From positions 1-64,000 of the forward strand of contig NZ_SELS01000013.1 of the NCBI RefSeq assembly GCF_004197395.1: a stretch of DNA of 64,000 nucleotides. Direction: 5' to 3'. Both the position numbers and the translations under genes were made by a program. The stretch comes from Paraburkholderia sp. UYCP14C. GTDB lineage: Bacteria > Pseudomonadota > Gammaproteobacteria > Burkholderiales > Burkholderiaceae. Shown one piece after another: positions 46,894 to 56,369 of the stretch; within the stretch, counting starts at the first letter, position 1; every line of letters starts with the position of its first letter. The notes beneath the pieces were generated by a model that was given only the letters and a program-made list of their open reading frames with translations, searched no databases and had not been told where the DNA came from.

Positions 46894-47475
46894 CTATTTC
46901 GATCGGAGCGGATGGATGGGCCGCCCGGCAGCGCCGCCGGCCGCCTCGACGGCTTCGTACATATGGCCGGTTCCGCCTGGCCCGTCGCCCGCCTCGCCGT
47001 TCCAGACGCAAATGAAATGAACCTTCTGCGCCCCGTATCCCAGCGCGCGCTCGAGCATCCACAGGTTGTTGCGCTCGTAAGGGGACGCCTGACGCTCCAC
47101 CTCGGTCCGTGGTTCGGGCAGCACGAAAGTGCGGGCAAACGCGTGCGCCCGCACGGCCTCGAAGCGCGCGGGCCAGTGCGAGTTCGCAAAGTCGACCGAG
47201 TCCTTCACGAACACCTGCGGCTCGAAGGGCAGATAGAGATCGAGATGCGCGCCGCGCGCAAGCATGAGTTCCGCAAAGATCAGATCGCCGCCGCATGCAC
47301 CGCCGCAGATGGCGAGGTCGGCGCTGCCAGCCTGGAGATCGTCGAGCGCCGCGGCGACGTCGTTCGTCACCGCGCCTTCCCGTTCGGGTGGGAAACGCGG
47401 CTGCGGGCGGTCGGGATGGTCGATCATGTGCCCGCTGAAGAGAAAGACACGCTGCGTCGAAAAGTTGTCAGTCAC
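46894..47475 (-). CDS. Rossmann-fold SLOG-like nucleotide-binding protein
   Basis: A 193-residue protein starting GTG at 47475 (AAGGA 8 nt upstream). It opens RVFLFSGHMIDHPDR; the glycine loop DLAICGGACGGDLIFAELML, the strand LDLYLPFEP and a C-terminal VWNGEAGDGPGGTGHM give the layout of a SLOG/LOG-type nucleotide-binding domain. No enzyme activity is proven. SLOG domains are found in immune operons, where they sense or process nucleotide signals. It lies 51 bp after the CHAT gene and 10 bp before the TRAFs-binding gene. Confidence 0.75.
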   Translation of the reverse strand: MTDNFSTQRVFLFSGHMIDHPDRPQPRFPPEREGAVTNDVAAALDDLQAGSADLAICGGACGGDLIFAELMLARGAHLDLYLPFEPQVFVKDSVDFANSHWPARFEAVRAHAFARTFVLPEPRTEVERQASPYERNNLWMLERALGYGAQKVHFICVWNGEAGDGPGGTGHMYEAVEAAGGAAGRPIHPLRSK

Positions 47476-47526
47476 CTTGGAGGTCCTTGGCGATGGGCGT
47501 CGAAAGGCGGCCGGGGCGCGCTGTGC

Positions 47527-49551
47527 TCAATAGTTCCATTCGGGCTCTTCGCACACTGGCATCACATCGAGCATCTGTTCCGCGAGTTCTTGCAGCCCGA
47601 ACCAGTGGGGGCCCACCATGGGGCCGAACCATTCCAGATAGCGAAGGATCTGTCGCCGGGTGGAGAACACGTGAAACGATGAGGGGCCCGCCAGCTCGAC
47701 CACGCTGCGGCAAGCCTTGATCGCTTTGTCAATCGTCCCCTGCTCAGGAGGGAGTGGAACATCTTTCAGCCAGGGTTCGATCAGGCTCAACTCCGCGATA
47801 TTGCCGTAGGCCCAGGCGCGGTCGCAGGCGGAACCGTTCTCGGCGTCGTTCCTCGATTGCGAGTCCGCCGTGAACCACAAGGGCTTGACCTTGGCCTCAC
47901 CCCAATCCGAAGGCGAGAGGCGGCCCGAAGTGCGCAGGAACAACGTGAGCGACACGTATTGCACCAGTTCCCAAGGGTGCGACCGGTTCAGCAGATAGGC
48001 TTGCCAATACCAGGTTCGCGCGCGCTCCAGCTTGTCCAGCACTTCGTTGCCGCCTTTTTTCGTCGTGCGGCTAGTGGATCTGCGCGAGTGGTAGAGCATC
48101 TGTGCTTCGCGCTTCTCGGTGCTCGCGAGTTGCGCGAGGATCCGTGCCCTCTGCGCTGGATACGCTTCATTCGCCGCTTCGAGCCGTTCCTTCGCGTAGG
48201 CGACCTTTCTCTGCACGTGCCGGAGCATCTCCTGCCGCTTATCGTCGGCGAGCATCTGATGACGCCCAGTGGAGCTGGACTCCCGGTCGGAAAAGGCCAC
48301 CATCACGCGATCCGACGCACGCAACGCAATATTGATGCTGCTCATGGCTTGCTGAATGCACGCGTTGGCCAATTGATCATCGAAATTGGGGGGCAGGGAT
48401 GCATACGCGACGATGCTCGCCCAGTCGTGCTGGTCCTTGAAGCAGGAATGCAGCCGCCTGCGCAGGCCCACCAGCAGCTTGCGCGGGTCCTCGCCCCAGA
48501 GCAGGCCCTGATAGAGATCCTGCACCAGCATCACCGAGCCGCCGAACGACAACGGATACTGGCTCGCGATCACGAGCGGAATGCCTGCCTCGTGCAGCGC
48601 ATGCCCGACGCTCGCCCCGACACCCGTCACGCCGCCGACGTTACCGCCGTTGCAGCTCGCAAGCGTCACGACGGCGGGCCGCACGAACTTGCCAGCCTTG
48701 TCGCGGCGTGGCGTGCGCAGGATGCTCGCGAGCCGCGCACCGGAGACGACCTCATAGCCCTTCGGATCGGTGTGCGAGATCAGCGCGATGCCGTACCGCT
48801 GGTCGTACCCGCCAGGCAGATCGACGCCGTGCGCGAGGATGTGTATATGCGTGTAGTCGCTGGATGCGCATGCGCGCTCCAGACTCTCGACCGTCGCGTC
48901 GGGGAGCACGGACAGCCGTTCTCCGATGATCTCGAGCCGCTCGTCGTCGTCGAGGTCGTCCGATAGCGCGAGCCACGGCGCGAGCGCCTCGCGCAGCGCA
49001 AGCAGATGCGCCGCGGCCGGCACGTCCTCGAAGGTGGGCGGGGACGCATAGGCGAACAGCACGCGCGGCTTGCTCGGCCAGCGGATGAATTCCTCGGGCA
49101 CGCGCCGCGTCTCGCGTGTGACGCAGATGGGCTGCTGCGTCTGCAGGACAAGCGGCTGGCCTTCGCCGGGAAAGCCGCTGGGCGCGGTCGCGAGTTCGAA
49201 GGGCAGGAGCGCGAGCTCGGAGGCGGACAGGATCAGCCGCAGATGCGTGACCGGCTCATCGCCCGTCGCGGCGTCGGCGCCGCGGCGGTTGAGGTCGGCG
49301 GTCAGGCCGGGAATCTCGCCGAGCAGCTTGCCCAGCACCAGCGCGGTGTCGCCGAGCTGAAACTCCCGCGCCTCCGGTCCGAGCTGATAGCTGAGCGCGC
49401 GCAGCCGGTAGAGCATCTGGTTGTGCTCGAACGGAACATGGAGCGTCACCGCGCTATGGTTTTCGCACAGTGCGATATAGGCCGTGAGCGGCGACAGCAG
49501 CTGGTTGTGCGAGGGGCCCTGACGGAGCAGTTCGAGTGTGATCTTGCGCAT
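47527..49551 (-). CDS. CHAT-domain (caspase HetF-associated) protease
   Basis: A 674-residue caspase-like cysteine protease. The His/Cys dyad is clear: HIHILAHGVDLPGG (His241) and VTLASCNGGNVGG (Cys300), with the surrounding core PRVLFAYASPP, GIPLVIASQYPLSFGGSVML and the family's Y.GLL.GEDPRKLLVGLRRRL helix. The N-terminal 150 residues are beta-rich, and the C-terminal 280 are helical and TPR-like. CHAT proteases such as the type III-E CRISPR Craspase act by cleaving partner proteins after activation. It starts 2 bp after the phosphoesterase stop, so expression is coupled. The natural substrate may be another operon product. Confidence 0.88.
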   Translation of the reverse strand: MRKITLELLRQGPSHNQLLSPLTAYIALCENHSAVTLHVPFEHNQMLYRLRALSYQLGPEAREFQLGDTALVLGKLLGEIPGLTADLNRRGADAATGDEPVTHLRLILSASELALLPFELATAPSGFPGEGQPLVLQTQQPICVTRETRRVPEEFIRWPSKPRVLFAYASPPTFEDVPAAAHLLALREALAPWLALSDDLDDDERLEIIGERLSVLPDATVESLERACASSDYTHIHILAHGVDLPGGYDQRYGIALISHTDPKGYEVVSGARLASILRTPRRDKAGKFVRPAVVTLASCNGGNVGGVTGVGASVGHALHEAGIPLVIASQYPLSFGGSVMLVQDLYQGLLWGEDPRKLLVGLRRRLHSCFKDQHDWASIVAYASLPPNFDDQLANACIQQAMSSINIALRASDRVMVAFSDRESSSTGRHQMLADDKRQEMLRHVQRKVAYAKERLEAANEAYPAQRARILAQLASTEKREAQMLYHSRRSTSRTTKKGGNEVLDKLERARTWYWQAYLLNRSHPWELVQYVSLTLFLRTSGRLSPSDWGEAKVKPLWFTADSQSRNDAENGSACDRAWAYGNIAELSLIEPWLKDVPLPPEQGTIDKAIKACRSVVELAGPSSFHVFSTRRQILRYLEWFGPMVGPHWFGLQELAEQMLDVMPVCEEPEWNY

Positions 49552-49553
49552 CG

Positions 49554-51056
49554 TCAGTCATCCAGCAGGCTGTTGGCCGTGGCAACGAGTGTGAACCCGC
49601 TTGTCGCGTTGTTGACCACCTGACGCAGCTCGGCTTTCGCCCCGCCATCGTCCTTCTTCCATATGGCCACGACCGTGCAGAGGCGCACGACCAGCGATCC
49701 GGAGCGAAAGCCGTCGAGCGTCGACATGTCGCCGCCGTTGAGCACGTCGAAAAATTCCGCAAAGGCGTTTGAATCGGTCCGCGTCTTCGGATCGACGCGG
49801 ATCAGCCGCGCCCAGGTCCCGCTATTGAAGTATCGCCCCTTGCCGTTCTGGCGGTGTAGGGCGCGCGCGAGATGGGTATGCCCCGCGACGATGATGTCGA
49901 TCTCCGGGCCGATCTCCTTGTCGAGCAGCGTGGCGGTTTCGTCACGCGCGGAAATGTCGAAGCTACGATCCTTGTCCAGCTTCTCGAGCGCCTCGCGCAG
50001 CACTTCGCTCGTCGGCGCGTCGCGCGACCACTTGACCAGCGCGGTCACCATGTCGAGCCGCTTGCCCTGCTCGTTCGCGACGAACTCGAGCGGATTGACG
50101 CCCTGGCGGACCAGTGCATCGGCCGCGGCAAGCATCGCGCGCCCGTCGCGCTCCTGGCGCGAAGCGGGCAGCTCCACCGGAGTGAGCAGACCGCCGGGCA
50201 TGGGCGTGGGCTGCAGCGGATCCCCGGCCGCCAGCTCCTCGGCCCCCAGCATGCCGCCAGGCTTGTAGATGCCAGCCCACGCACGCGCGAACCCCACGTT
50301 GGCGAGCCGGATCGCGCTGTTGAAGTTGCGCATGGCTTCGGGTGCGCAGGCGGCGAGCGTCGGCACCACACCGTCCGTTTCAGGCTTGAGCAGATCGACG
50401 AATGGATACTTGCGCTTGATCGGATTCATCACGTCGATCACCATGCGCGAGCCGGCGTTGGGAATCCATGGATCGACGGGGCGGCTCAACTGCTTATCGC
50501 GGCCGATCTGCCTGATCTTCTCGAAGTCGGCCGGATTCCACCGGTCCACCTCGTTGCCGTGCACGCATAGCACGGAGCGTCCGCCGACGTCGCACCGCAC
50601 GCCCGAACCGTCGAACACGAAATGCAGGCGCGCATGCGCGCCACTCGAAGAGGGCGCGTCCTTCGTCAGGATCTGCGCGAGGCGCTCGCGCACCCAGGGC
50701 AGCGCGAGCTCCAGATCGTGATTGCCGAGGTTGACGATCAGACGACGCCTGTCCTGCTTGAGAAAAGCCGGAAACGCATCGAACACGGGCTTGAAGGTGG
50801 GATCCTGCAACGCGATCCGCTCGAGCTTCGCGACGGCACCATCCGGGTCGAAGTAGGTGGCGTTCGGTTCGGCCAGAAAATCGATGAAGTCGCCGTTGAT
50901 GACGAGCGCGATCTCCTGTTCGGGATCGCGTAGGGCAAGGTCGTTGATCAGCCACGCGAGTTCGCCCGCGGAGCCGAAGATCTGGAAGCCCGGCGTGCCG
51001 CCGAGATGGAGATCGGAAATGACGTAGAGCTGATCGACGCTGTGAACCGGATTCAA
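49554..51056 (-). CDS. Calcineurin-like metallophosphoesterase, first gene of the conflict operon
   Basis: A 500-residue phosphoesterase. The start is TTG at 51056 with GAGGAG 8 nt upstream. All five metal motifs are present: SDLHLGG (Asp, His), NGDFIDF, GNHDLEL, the HGNEVDR segment and AGHTHLARAL near residue 400. A helical insertion of about 200 residues lies between the fourth and fifth motif blocks, unusual for the fold. Calcineurin-like enzymes in immune loci are suspected of hydrolysing nucleotide signals or nucleic-acid ends. No partner was seen upstream; the promoter should be in 51057-51300. Confidence 0.87.
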   Translation of the reverse strand: MNPVHSVDQLYVISDLHLGGTPGFQIFGSAGELAWLINDLALRDPEQEIALVINGDFIDFLAEPNATYFDPDGAVAKLERIALQDPTFKPVFDAFPAFLKQDRRRLIVNLGNHDLELALPWVRERLAQILTKDAPSSSGAHARLHFVFDGSGVRCDVGGRSVLCVHGNEVDRWNPADFEKIRQIGRDKQLSRPVDPWIPNAGSRMVIDVMNPIKRKYPFVDLLKPETDGVVPTLAACAPEAMRNFNSAIRLANVGFARAWAGIYKPGGMLGAEELAAGDPLQPTPMPGGLLTPVELPASRQERDGRAMLAAADALVRQGVNPLEFVANEQGKRLDMVTALVKWSRDAPTSEVLREALEKLDKDRSFDISARDETATLLDKEIGPEIDIIVAGHTHLARALHRQNGKGRYFNSGTWARLIRVDPKTRTDSNAFAEFFDVLNGGDMSTLDGFRSGSLVVRLCTVVAIWKKDDGGAKAELRQVVNNATSGFTLVATANSLLDD

Positions 51057-51848
51057 TTCGGTCTCCTCTTATCCAGGTCCATCAACGCGCGACGCGGGGC
51101 TCGCGCCCGGACGCAGGCGCAATGACGCGTGCGCGATCTTACGCCGTGTCATGTTCGCCCTTTTGGTATGAAAAAGATAGCTGACGCGAATTGGGCGCTG
51201 AGACACGATGTGCTGTCGAATGTGTGGCGTCGCACACAGGAAGCATTGCCTACTTCTTACAGAATCGGTCACGATGTTTGTCTACGCCGAGAAGATCTGG
51301 GCGATCTTTGGATTTGCCAATTTTCCCTACTCAATCTGGCAGATGTTTTCTGGCCGCCAAGTACCGGTGCTGGACGACGAACGCCAAAATAAATGGTTTG
51401 TTCGCTGTTCCGCGAGCCGGCCAAAGAGCCGCACACTGTCTGGATCGGAAAATCGCCTTGCTCGTTGCAAAGCAGCACTAAATTACAGGACGAGCAAAAA
51501 GAGAGTTTATTCAAATTGCCGGGTCCCACCTGCGTTTTCACCCAGCCCCGAGCGTTTGCTAACGCTATATGCAGTACGTTCGGGAAGCTCTGCCGTTTGC
51601 GGAATGAAGAGGCAATCGTGCCTTGAAGTCGCGCTGCACTCCGAGTATCAGTCGGCGTATTAGTCTCTTGTCGGTCACGCAGGCGGCTATGCCAGGGCTG
51701 GATGACGTGTTCCGTGTCGCCGCGGTGGCCAAGACCCCAACTGGGAAAGCGGAGTGGGCGAAAGTGGCAGGACTTCTCTGTGCCGAAGAAAATGGGCCGA
51801 AGCCCGCTGCTTGGTGTACGGAGATTGCTCTCCAGGGGCAGATCACAA
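51057..51848. other. Upstream region of the conflict operon, no gene recognised
   Basis: These 792 bp lie between the MscS-like gene and the five-gene operon. The first 250 bp should carry the operon promoter. The rest has no coherent codon use, is lower in GC at about 51240-51500, and looks like decayed DNA or an old insertion. Confidence 0.4.
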
Positions 51849-53057
51849 CTACCGCGCCGACGGCCTTTGTTCCTGCCAGCAGCGCAGCCCGAACAACGGT
51901 ATTTGGCCGTAAGCGTGATCGAGCATGTCCGATTGCAGGTTTTCGTACGGTTCCCAGCGTGTCTCGTCGACATAGAGAAATATCTCGAGCGCGACGACAG
52001 GCTGGGTCGACTGCACCTGGCGGATGACGATCGGCATGTCCTGGCGGACCGCTTCATGATCGCGAAAGTACGCATTGAGATAGAGCCGGTACAGACCGAG
52101 ATTCGTGCGACGCCGGGAGTCCCCGGGCGCGACTGCCGCTAGCGGCCTGTCAACATCGTTGCGGAGTTGAACGAGCAGTGCGTCGTCCGGATAGCGGACG
52201 GTCTCGGCATCGAAATGTATCGCATGCTTGACGCGTCGAGCGCCCGACTCAGTCATTCCTCGCCAGTTCTTCATACTGTTCGTGAGCAGGACGTAGGTCG
52301 GCAGCATCACGATCGAGTTGTCAAAGTTCTGGACCTTGATCGTGTTCAGTGCAATGTCGATCACAGTGCCGTCTGCGACGAAGCCTGGCACTTCGATCCA
52401 GTCCCCCACCCGCACCATGTCGTAGACGGTGAGCTGGATGCTGGCCACGAAACCGAGCAGCGAGTCGCGGAAAATGATGATCAGAAGCGCCGTCATCGCG
52501 CTGAGGCCGGTGAGAAAGTACGCCGGGGAGCGTTCCAGCACTACCGAGATCCCGGCGATCAGCGCGACTACGTAGAGCGCGATGGTTGCGGTCTGCAAAA
52601 AGCTTTTGATCGGCCTCTCGCTTGCCGAGGGGAAGTGACTGTAGCGCTCACCGACACTGTTGAGGAATGCGAGCGCAGCGCGCAGCAGCGTGTACACCAT
52701 GTAGCATGCCGCGAGCACCGCCAGTGGATGGCCAAGCGCTGCGATCAGCGGGAACGTGAGTCCGGTGAGCAGGGGCGCGGACGCATAGAGGATCAAGGCT
52801 GGCACGAGCGGCGCGAGCCGGTCGAACACCTTGTGGGACTCGGCGGCACGCAGCCACTTGCGCTGCGGCTGGCGTGCAAGGCGGCCGACGATGATCTGCA
52901 CGATCCAGCGCGTCACGTAGTAGCAGATCGCGCTCGCGAGCAGAATCGTGAGCAGCAGGGCGGCGACGAGCAGAAATGCAATCAGCGGGCTGTCGGTATA
53001 GACGTGGAAGTGATGCCAGTCCGGGCCGCCCTCGAAACGCAGCGCCTTGTCGAACAT
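51849..53057 (-). CDS. MscS-family (YbdG-type) mechanosensitive channel
   Basis: A 402-residue inner-membrane protein. The ATG at 53057 follows GGAGGG. Five hydrophobic segments precede the pore-lining helix and beta domain: GISVVLERSPAYFLTGLSAM, LIIIFRDSLLGFVASIQLTVYDMVRVGDWIEVPGFVADGTV (shown over two helix/strand elements), NFDNSIVMLPTYVLLTNSMKNW. This matches MscM/YbdG more than short MscS. It releases solutes under osmotic down-shock. No link to the neighbouring conflict operon is evident from sequence. Confidence 0.9.
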   Translation of the reverse strand: MFDKALRFEGGPDWHHFHVYTDSPLIAFLLVAALLLTILLASAICYYVTRWIVQIIVGRLARQPQRKWLRAAESHKVFDRLAPLVPALILYASAPLLTGLTFPLIAALGHPLAVLAACYMVYTLLRAALAFLNSVGERYSHFPSASERPIKSFLQTATIALYVVALIAGISVVLERSPAYFLTGLSAMTALLIIIFRDSLLGFVASIQLTVYDMVRVGDWIEVPGFVADGTVIDIALNTIKVQNFDNSIVMLPTYVLLTNSMKNWRGMTESGARRVKHAIHFDAETVRYPDDALLVQLRNDVDRPLAAVAPGDSRRRTNLGLYRLYLNAYFRDHEAVRQDMPIVIRQVQSTQPVVALEIFLYVDETRWEPYENLQSDMLDHAYGQIPLFGLRCWQEQRPSAR

Positions 53058-53706
53058 GGGTCCCTCCAGTGCCGGCAAAACAGTTCGCTGGGAGTGTCGC
53101 ATCCGGCTATTAGCCTGGAACGACGCTGGGGCTCAGACAAGGTGCCTGCTGGCGGTGGCGGCTCCGTGCACACCGGTCTGACTCGCGGCGCACACCATGC
53201 GAACGTCTTTGGGCGGCGACGCCTCGATGCAATGAGCGCAATCATACAATCCGCGGTTTGAACGATCCACTGGCTTGCCCTCGACAAGCTTCTTCAATCG
53301 GGGGGCGTGACGGATAGGCGCTTCACGGACCCTGAAGAGACATTCGACTCAGTGCGAAGGATATGGCCGGTTGCAAACCAGAACGGCCAGCCGCGTGGCG
53401 TCTCGGCCGGCGCGTTGCCGGCCAAAGCCGACTGTCACGCGTCGACTCCGATATGCCCGCTCACCGCTGCTCACCGGCCGCTCGCTGGCAATTCGAGGCG
53501 AATGACCGCTGCCGAGTTCAACGAATGCGTACTACCGTCCATGAACAGCCATTGCAGCACATGCCTGCGCGGACACCCCAACGGCAATTCCCCGCCATAA
53601 AGCCGCCACTCAGTGAGATTTTCAGCGTTGCCGCAACTCGGATAGATTCCGGGACATCAAAGGAACAAGCTAGCGAATGCTCAGGCGGTTTGCCGCGTAT
53701 CAGACA
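53058..53706. other. Intergenic region, no supported gene
   Basis: The 649 bp between two minus-strand genes hold only short frames without ribosome sites or gene-like codon use. The first 150 bp should include the MscS-like gene promoter. No mobile-element end was identified. Confidence 0.45.
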
Positions 53707-55032
53707 TTAGTCGTCATCATCCTGGCGATGTCTCCAACCCTTGTGCCCCCTGTTGTCGTGCCATTGCCGACGGCCCCAATACTCGCCCTCATATCCGCGG
53801 CCATATGCAACCGGATCTTGTGCGTACACAACCAGAGGTCCCTGATACACACCTGGAGGTGCCTCGTACACGACCGGGGCCGCTTCGACGACAACGCTTG
53901 GCCGAGTTTCATGGAGAGGAACTTGCCGCGCCGAACGGCCGCTATTCTGCGTGGCGAAATCGTCCGCGGAACCGGGCCAACCGTTAGCCAACCGCGGTGC
54001 TGGGAAATCCCGGGGTTGCGCAGCGCCGTGATCGAACGGGGCGGAAGGGGCATGCTGGGCGATCTCAGCACGGGCAACTGCAGTTCCACGGGCAGAAGCC
54101 GACCATGATGGTGCGCCATGGCCAGACGAAAGTGTCTGATGCCTTGACGATGTTGAGCGGGTGATGCCGAGCGCCTGGCGCACGCTTGCCATAAACCGCG
54201 ACGCCCAAGGCCCGCGATTGTGGCTCGACACGTTGCCCACTTTACCCACTCGAGCTGTGGCCATCCGCGATGCAGCGTCGCCGCGGGAAGGTGCCGCGCG
54301 GCGGCGGGGAGAAAGGGAAGACGTCGGCGGGACGAGTTCCGCACGGGAGATTGCGGTTGCGCGAGCAGGAACTGCCGTTGCTGGCGAGACTTGAGGGGAC
54401 GAAGTCACTTGTGGCGTTGGCGATGCCGGTCTGATCGTCCCGAACGCCTGACGTGCACTCGCCTTCGATTCGACGCCAGCGCGCTCGTCACGGTCCGGCC
54501 AGAGCTGATACGTGACGGCAGCCGCGGCCCCGAACGCCACTAAGCTTGCCGGCACCGCCCAAAGCGCAAGGCGTCTGAATCGCGTAGGCGGCGTGGTTGC
54601 CACGCGATCAAGCGCGAAATTGGCGCCGCCAGCCAGGCCGTGTGCACTCAAATGCCGCAGCCCCGCCAGTCGAGACACAGTGCCGGGATTCGACTCATTT
54701 CGTCTGATGTTTAGATAGACCTTGCGTAGGCTTGTGTGCAGGCGCTGGAACCGCCTGAATAGGATGATGAGCGAAACAATGACGCACATCAGCGTGTTGG
54801 CCAGATTCATCCAAAACATCCCATTCGGGATTCCCCTGCTCATTTCGAGGAGCATGAGGGCGAATGTGCCATTGCTCAAAGCCCAGCAGCCCCAGCTCAG
54901 TAGGCTGTGGCTGCGCATGTCCGCCTCCCTCGCGAGGAGTTTGCCGATAGTCGGGAGGTACGTGAGGATGCGCGCCCCATTCCAGAACAGGAACATCGCG
55001 CTAAGTGCCTCAACGTAGAGTTCGTGAGACAT
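53707..55032 (-). CDS. Membrane protein with low-complexity tail, unknown function
   Basis: A 441-residue protein from the ATG at 55032 (GGGAG 5 nt upstream). The first 110 residues hold about three hydrophobic segments (ALSAMFLFWNGARILTYLPTIG, SHSLLSWGCWALSNGTFALML, LANTLMCVIVSLIILF), an arrangement similar to PQ-loop/SWEET-like half-transporters. A further helix lies near 180 (LALWAVPASLVAFGAAAAVTY). The rest is an Arg/Ser/Ala/Pro-rich, probably disordered tail ending in a Gly/Tyr/Arg/Asp stretch. No family is recognised. Confidence 0.65.
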   Translation of the reverse strand: MSHELYVEALSAMFLFWNGARILTYLPTIGKLLAREADMRSHSLLSWGCWALSNGTFALMLLEMSRGIPNGMFWMNLANTLMCVIVSLIILFRRFQRLHTSLRKVYLNIRRNESNPGTVSRLAGLRHLSAHGLAGGANFALDRVATTPPTRFRRLALWAVPASLVAFGAAAAVTYQLWPDRDERAGVESKASARQAFGTIRPASPTPQVTSSPQVSPATAVPARATAISRAELVPPTSSLSPRRRAAPSRGDAASRMATARVGKVGNVSSHNRGPWASRFMASVRQALGITRSTSSRHQTLSSGHGAPSWSASARGTAVARAEIAQHAPSAPFDHGAAQPRDFPAPRLANGWPGSADDFATQNSGRSARQVPLHETRPSVVVEAAPVVYEAPPGVYQGPLVVYAQDPVAYGRGYEGEYWGRRQWHDNRGHKGWRHRQDDDD

Positions 55033-56369
55033 CTCGACTCCCTTGCCATGCATGGCGGGCTACGTACTGCAGCGCGGGCACCCAGGTTATTTCATGCGGG
55101 GCTCCTGTGCGATGAGGAGCGGCACTCACCTGGACAGTCCGATTTCAACGGTCCTTTTGCTAAACGACTGCAAACAGGTGGGACCTGATCGGGTCATCCA
55201 CGCATCGCCAAACTTGAAGCCGGGACGTGTCTCTGCACCGCATTGTTGCCCTCTCGCGTACCGCAGGCCAACACTGCGTCCACTGGTCCCATCTGCCGGG
55301 CGCGCGCGGATGGCGACGCTTTTATAGCTAATGAGCGTATGGTAGAAAATTTGTTTCAACATCGCAGATCGCTGTCTTCTAGCGCCTGGTAATGTGCTGA
55401 GCAAGCCAGTGAATCCGGGACGTGCGGTTGAGTTTCGCCGGCTCCAACAACACTTGAGGGGCGCACCTGGGCAAACAACCATTGGGCGGCCTGAACAGGG
55501 CACCTTCGATGCCAGGCTGGACTAGCTTCAATTTTTGACGGTATACGTGACGGCATTTTTTGAGCCTCGGGCTCGAGGGGCGTTGGGCCCGGTGCATTGC
55601 GTCCTTATAAGCATCGACACTGTCGAATTCCAGAATCGCCGGCGGGACCTTCGCCGCGTGCTCGAGTAGGTGGATGTCGCGCCGGCCGTCATCTCCGCTA
55701 GCAAAGCTACTGTCGCCGACGGGAAGGTTCCGCGATGCGTCCGTGAACATTGCAGGAGGAATGGCCGTTTCAATTCAGGATGAGCCAATGGTGTTCGTCG
55801 CTCCGACAATACCGGGTTGAAATGACTCATTCGCATTTGCGATTGTCAACGTTGAATCGAATCCGTTGTGAAAGTCAGTGAAGCGACCTTCAGCCGTCGC
55901 ACAGCGCCCGATCGGCGTCCGGCCGCTTCGGCCGACAAGTGCGCCTTGAGCATCTGGCGGATTTCGGAATGGGCCCGCCGTTCGAGTGGCCACTGCATGG
56001 CTCAGACGAGTGTCAGAAACTGGCCGGCAGTACCCGTTCACTCGCAGCGCCGGATAGCTGCCTCTGAAGACACCGATGCCAGCTCTGCAGAACGCGACAG
56101 AATTTGTGCTGTTGGCCACAGGCGGACAGTCACGGGCTTCTCCTTTCGAGACGCTGATTGGGCGCTTCCGACGCGCCTGCCACGACCGTCATCAGCGCAG
56201 GCATGCGGATTGCCCGTGGGCCGATAGCGGACAAGAATGTTGCCGTGCGCCTCCACGCATTGCGCCTGGCCACTCCCCGAAGTGCAACCTTTCAGGTGAA
56301 GCCGATCTAACCACAAGAAACGCGCTCGCATGACCATGCGTCGCTTACCTAGCCCCAGAGGAGACAGTC
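55033..56369. other. 1.3-kb region without an intact gene
   Basis: No supported gene. On the minus strand near 55730-55600 a short stretch (PPAILEFDSVDAYKDAMHRAQ) vaguely resembles DUF1330-type domains but lacks the rest, and neighbouring frames decay. This looks like degraded accessory DNA leading into the interrupted reductase and recombinase scar. Confidence 0.35.
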
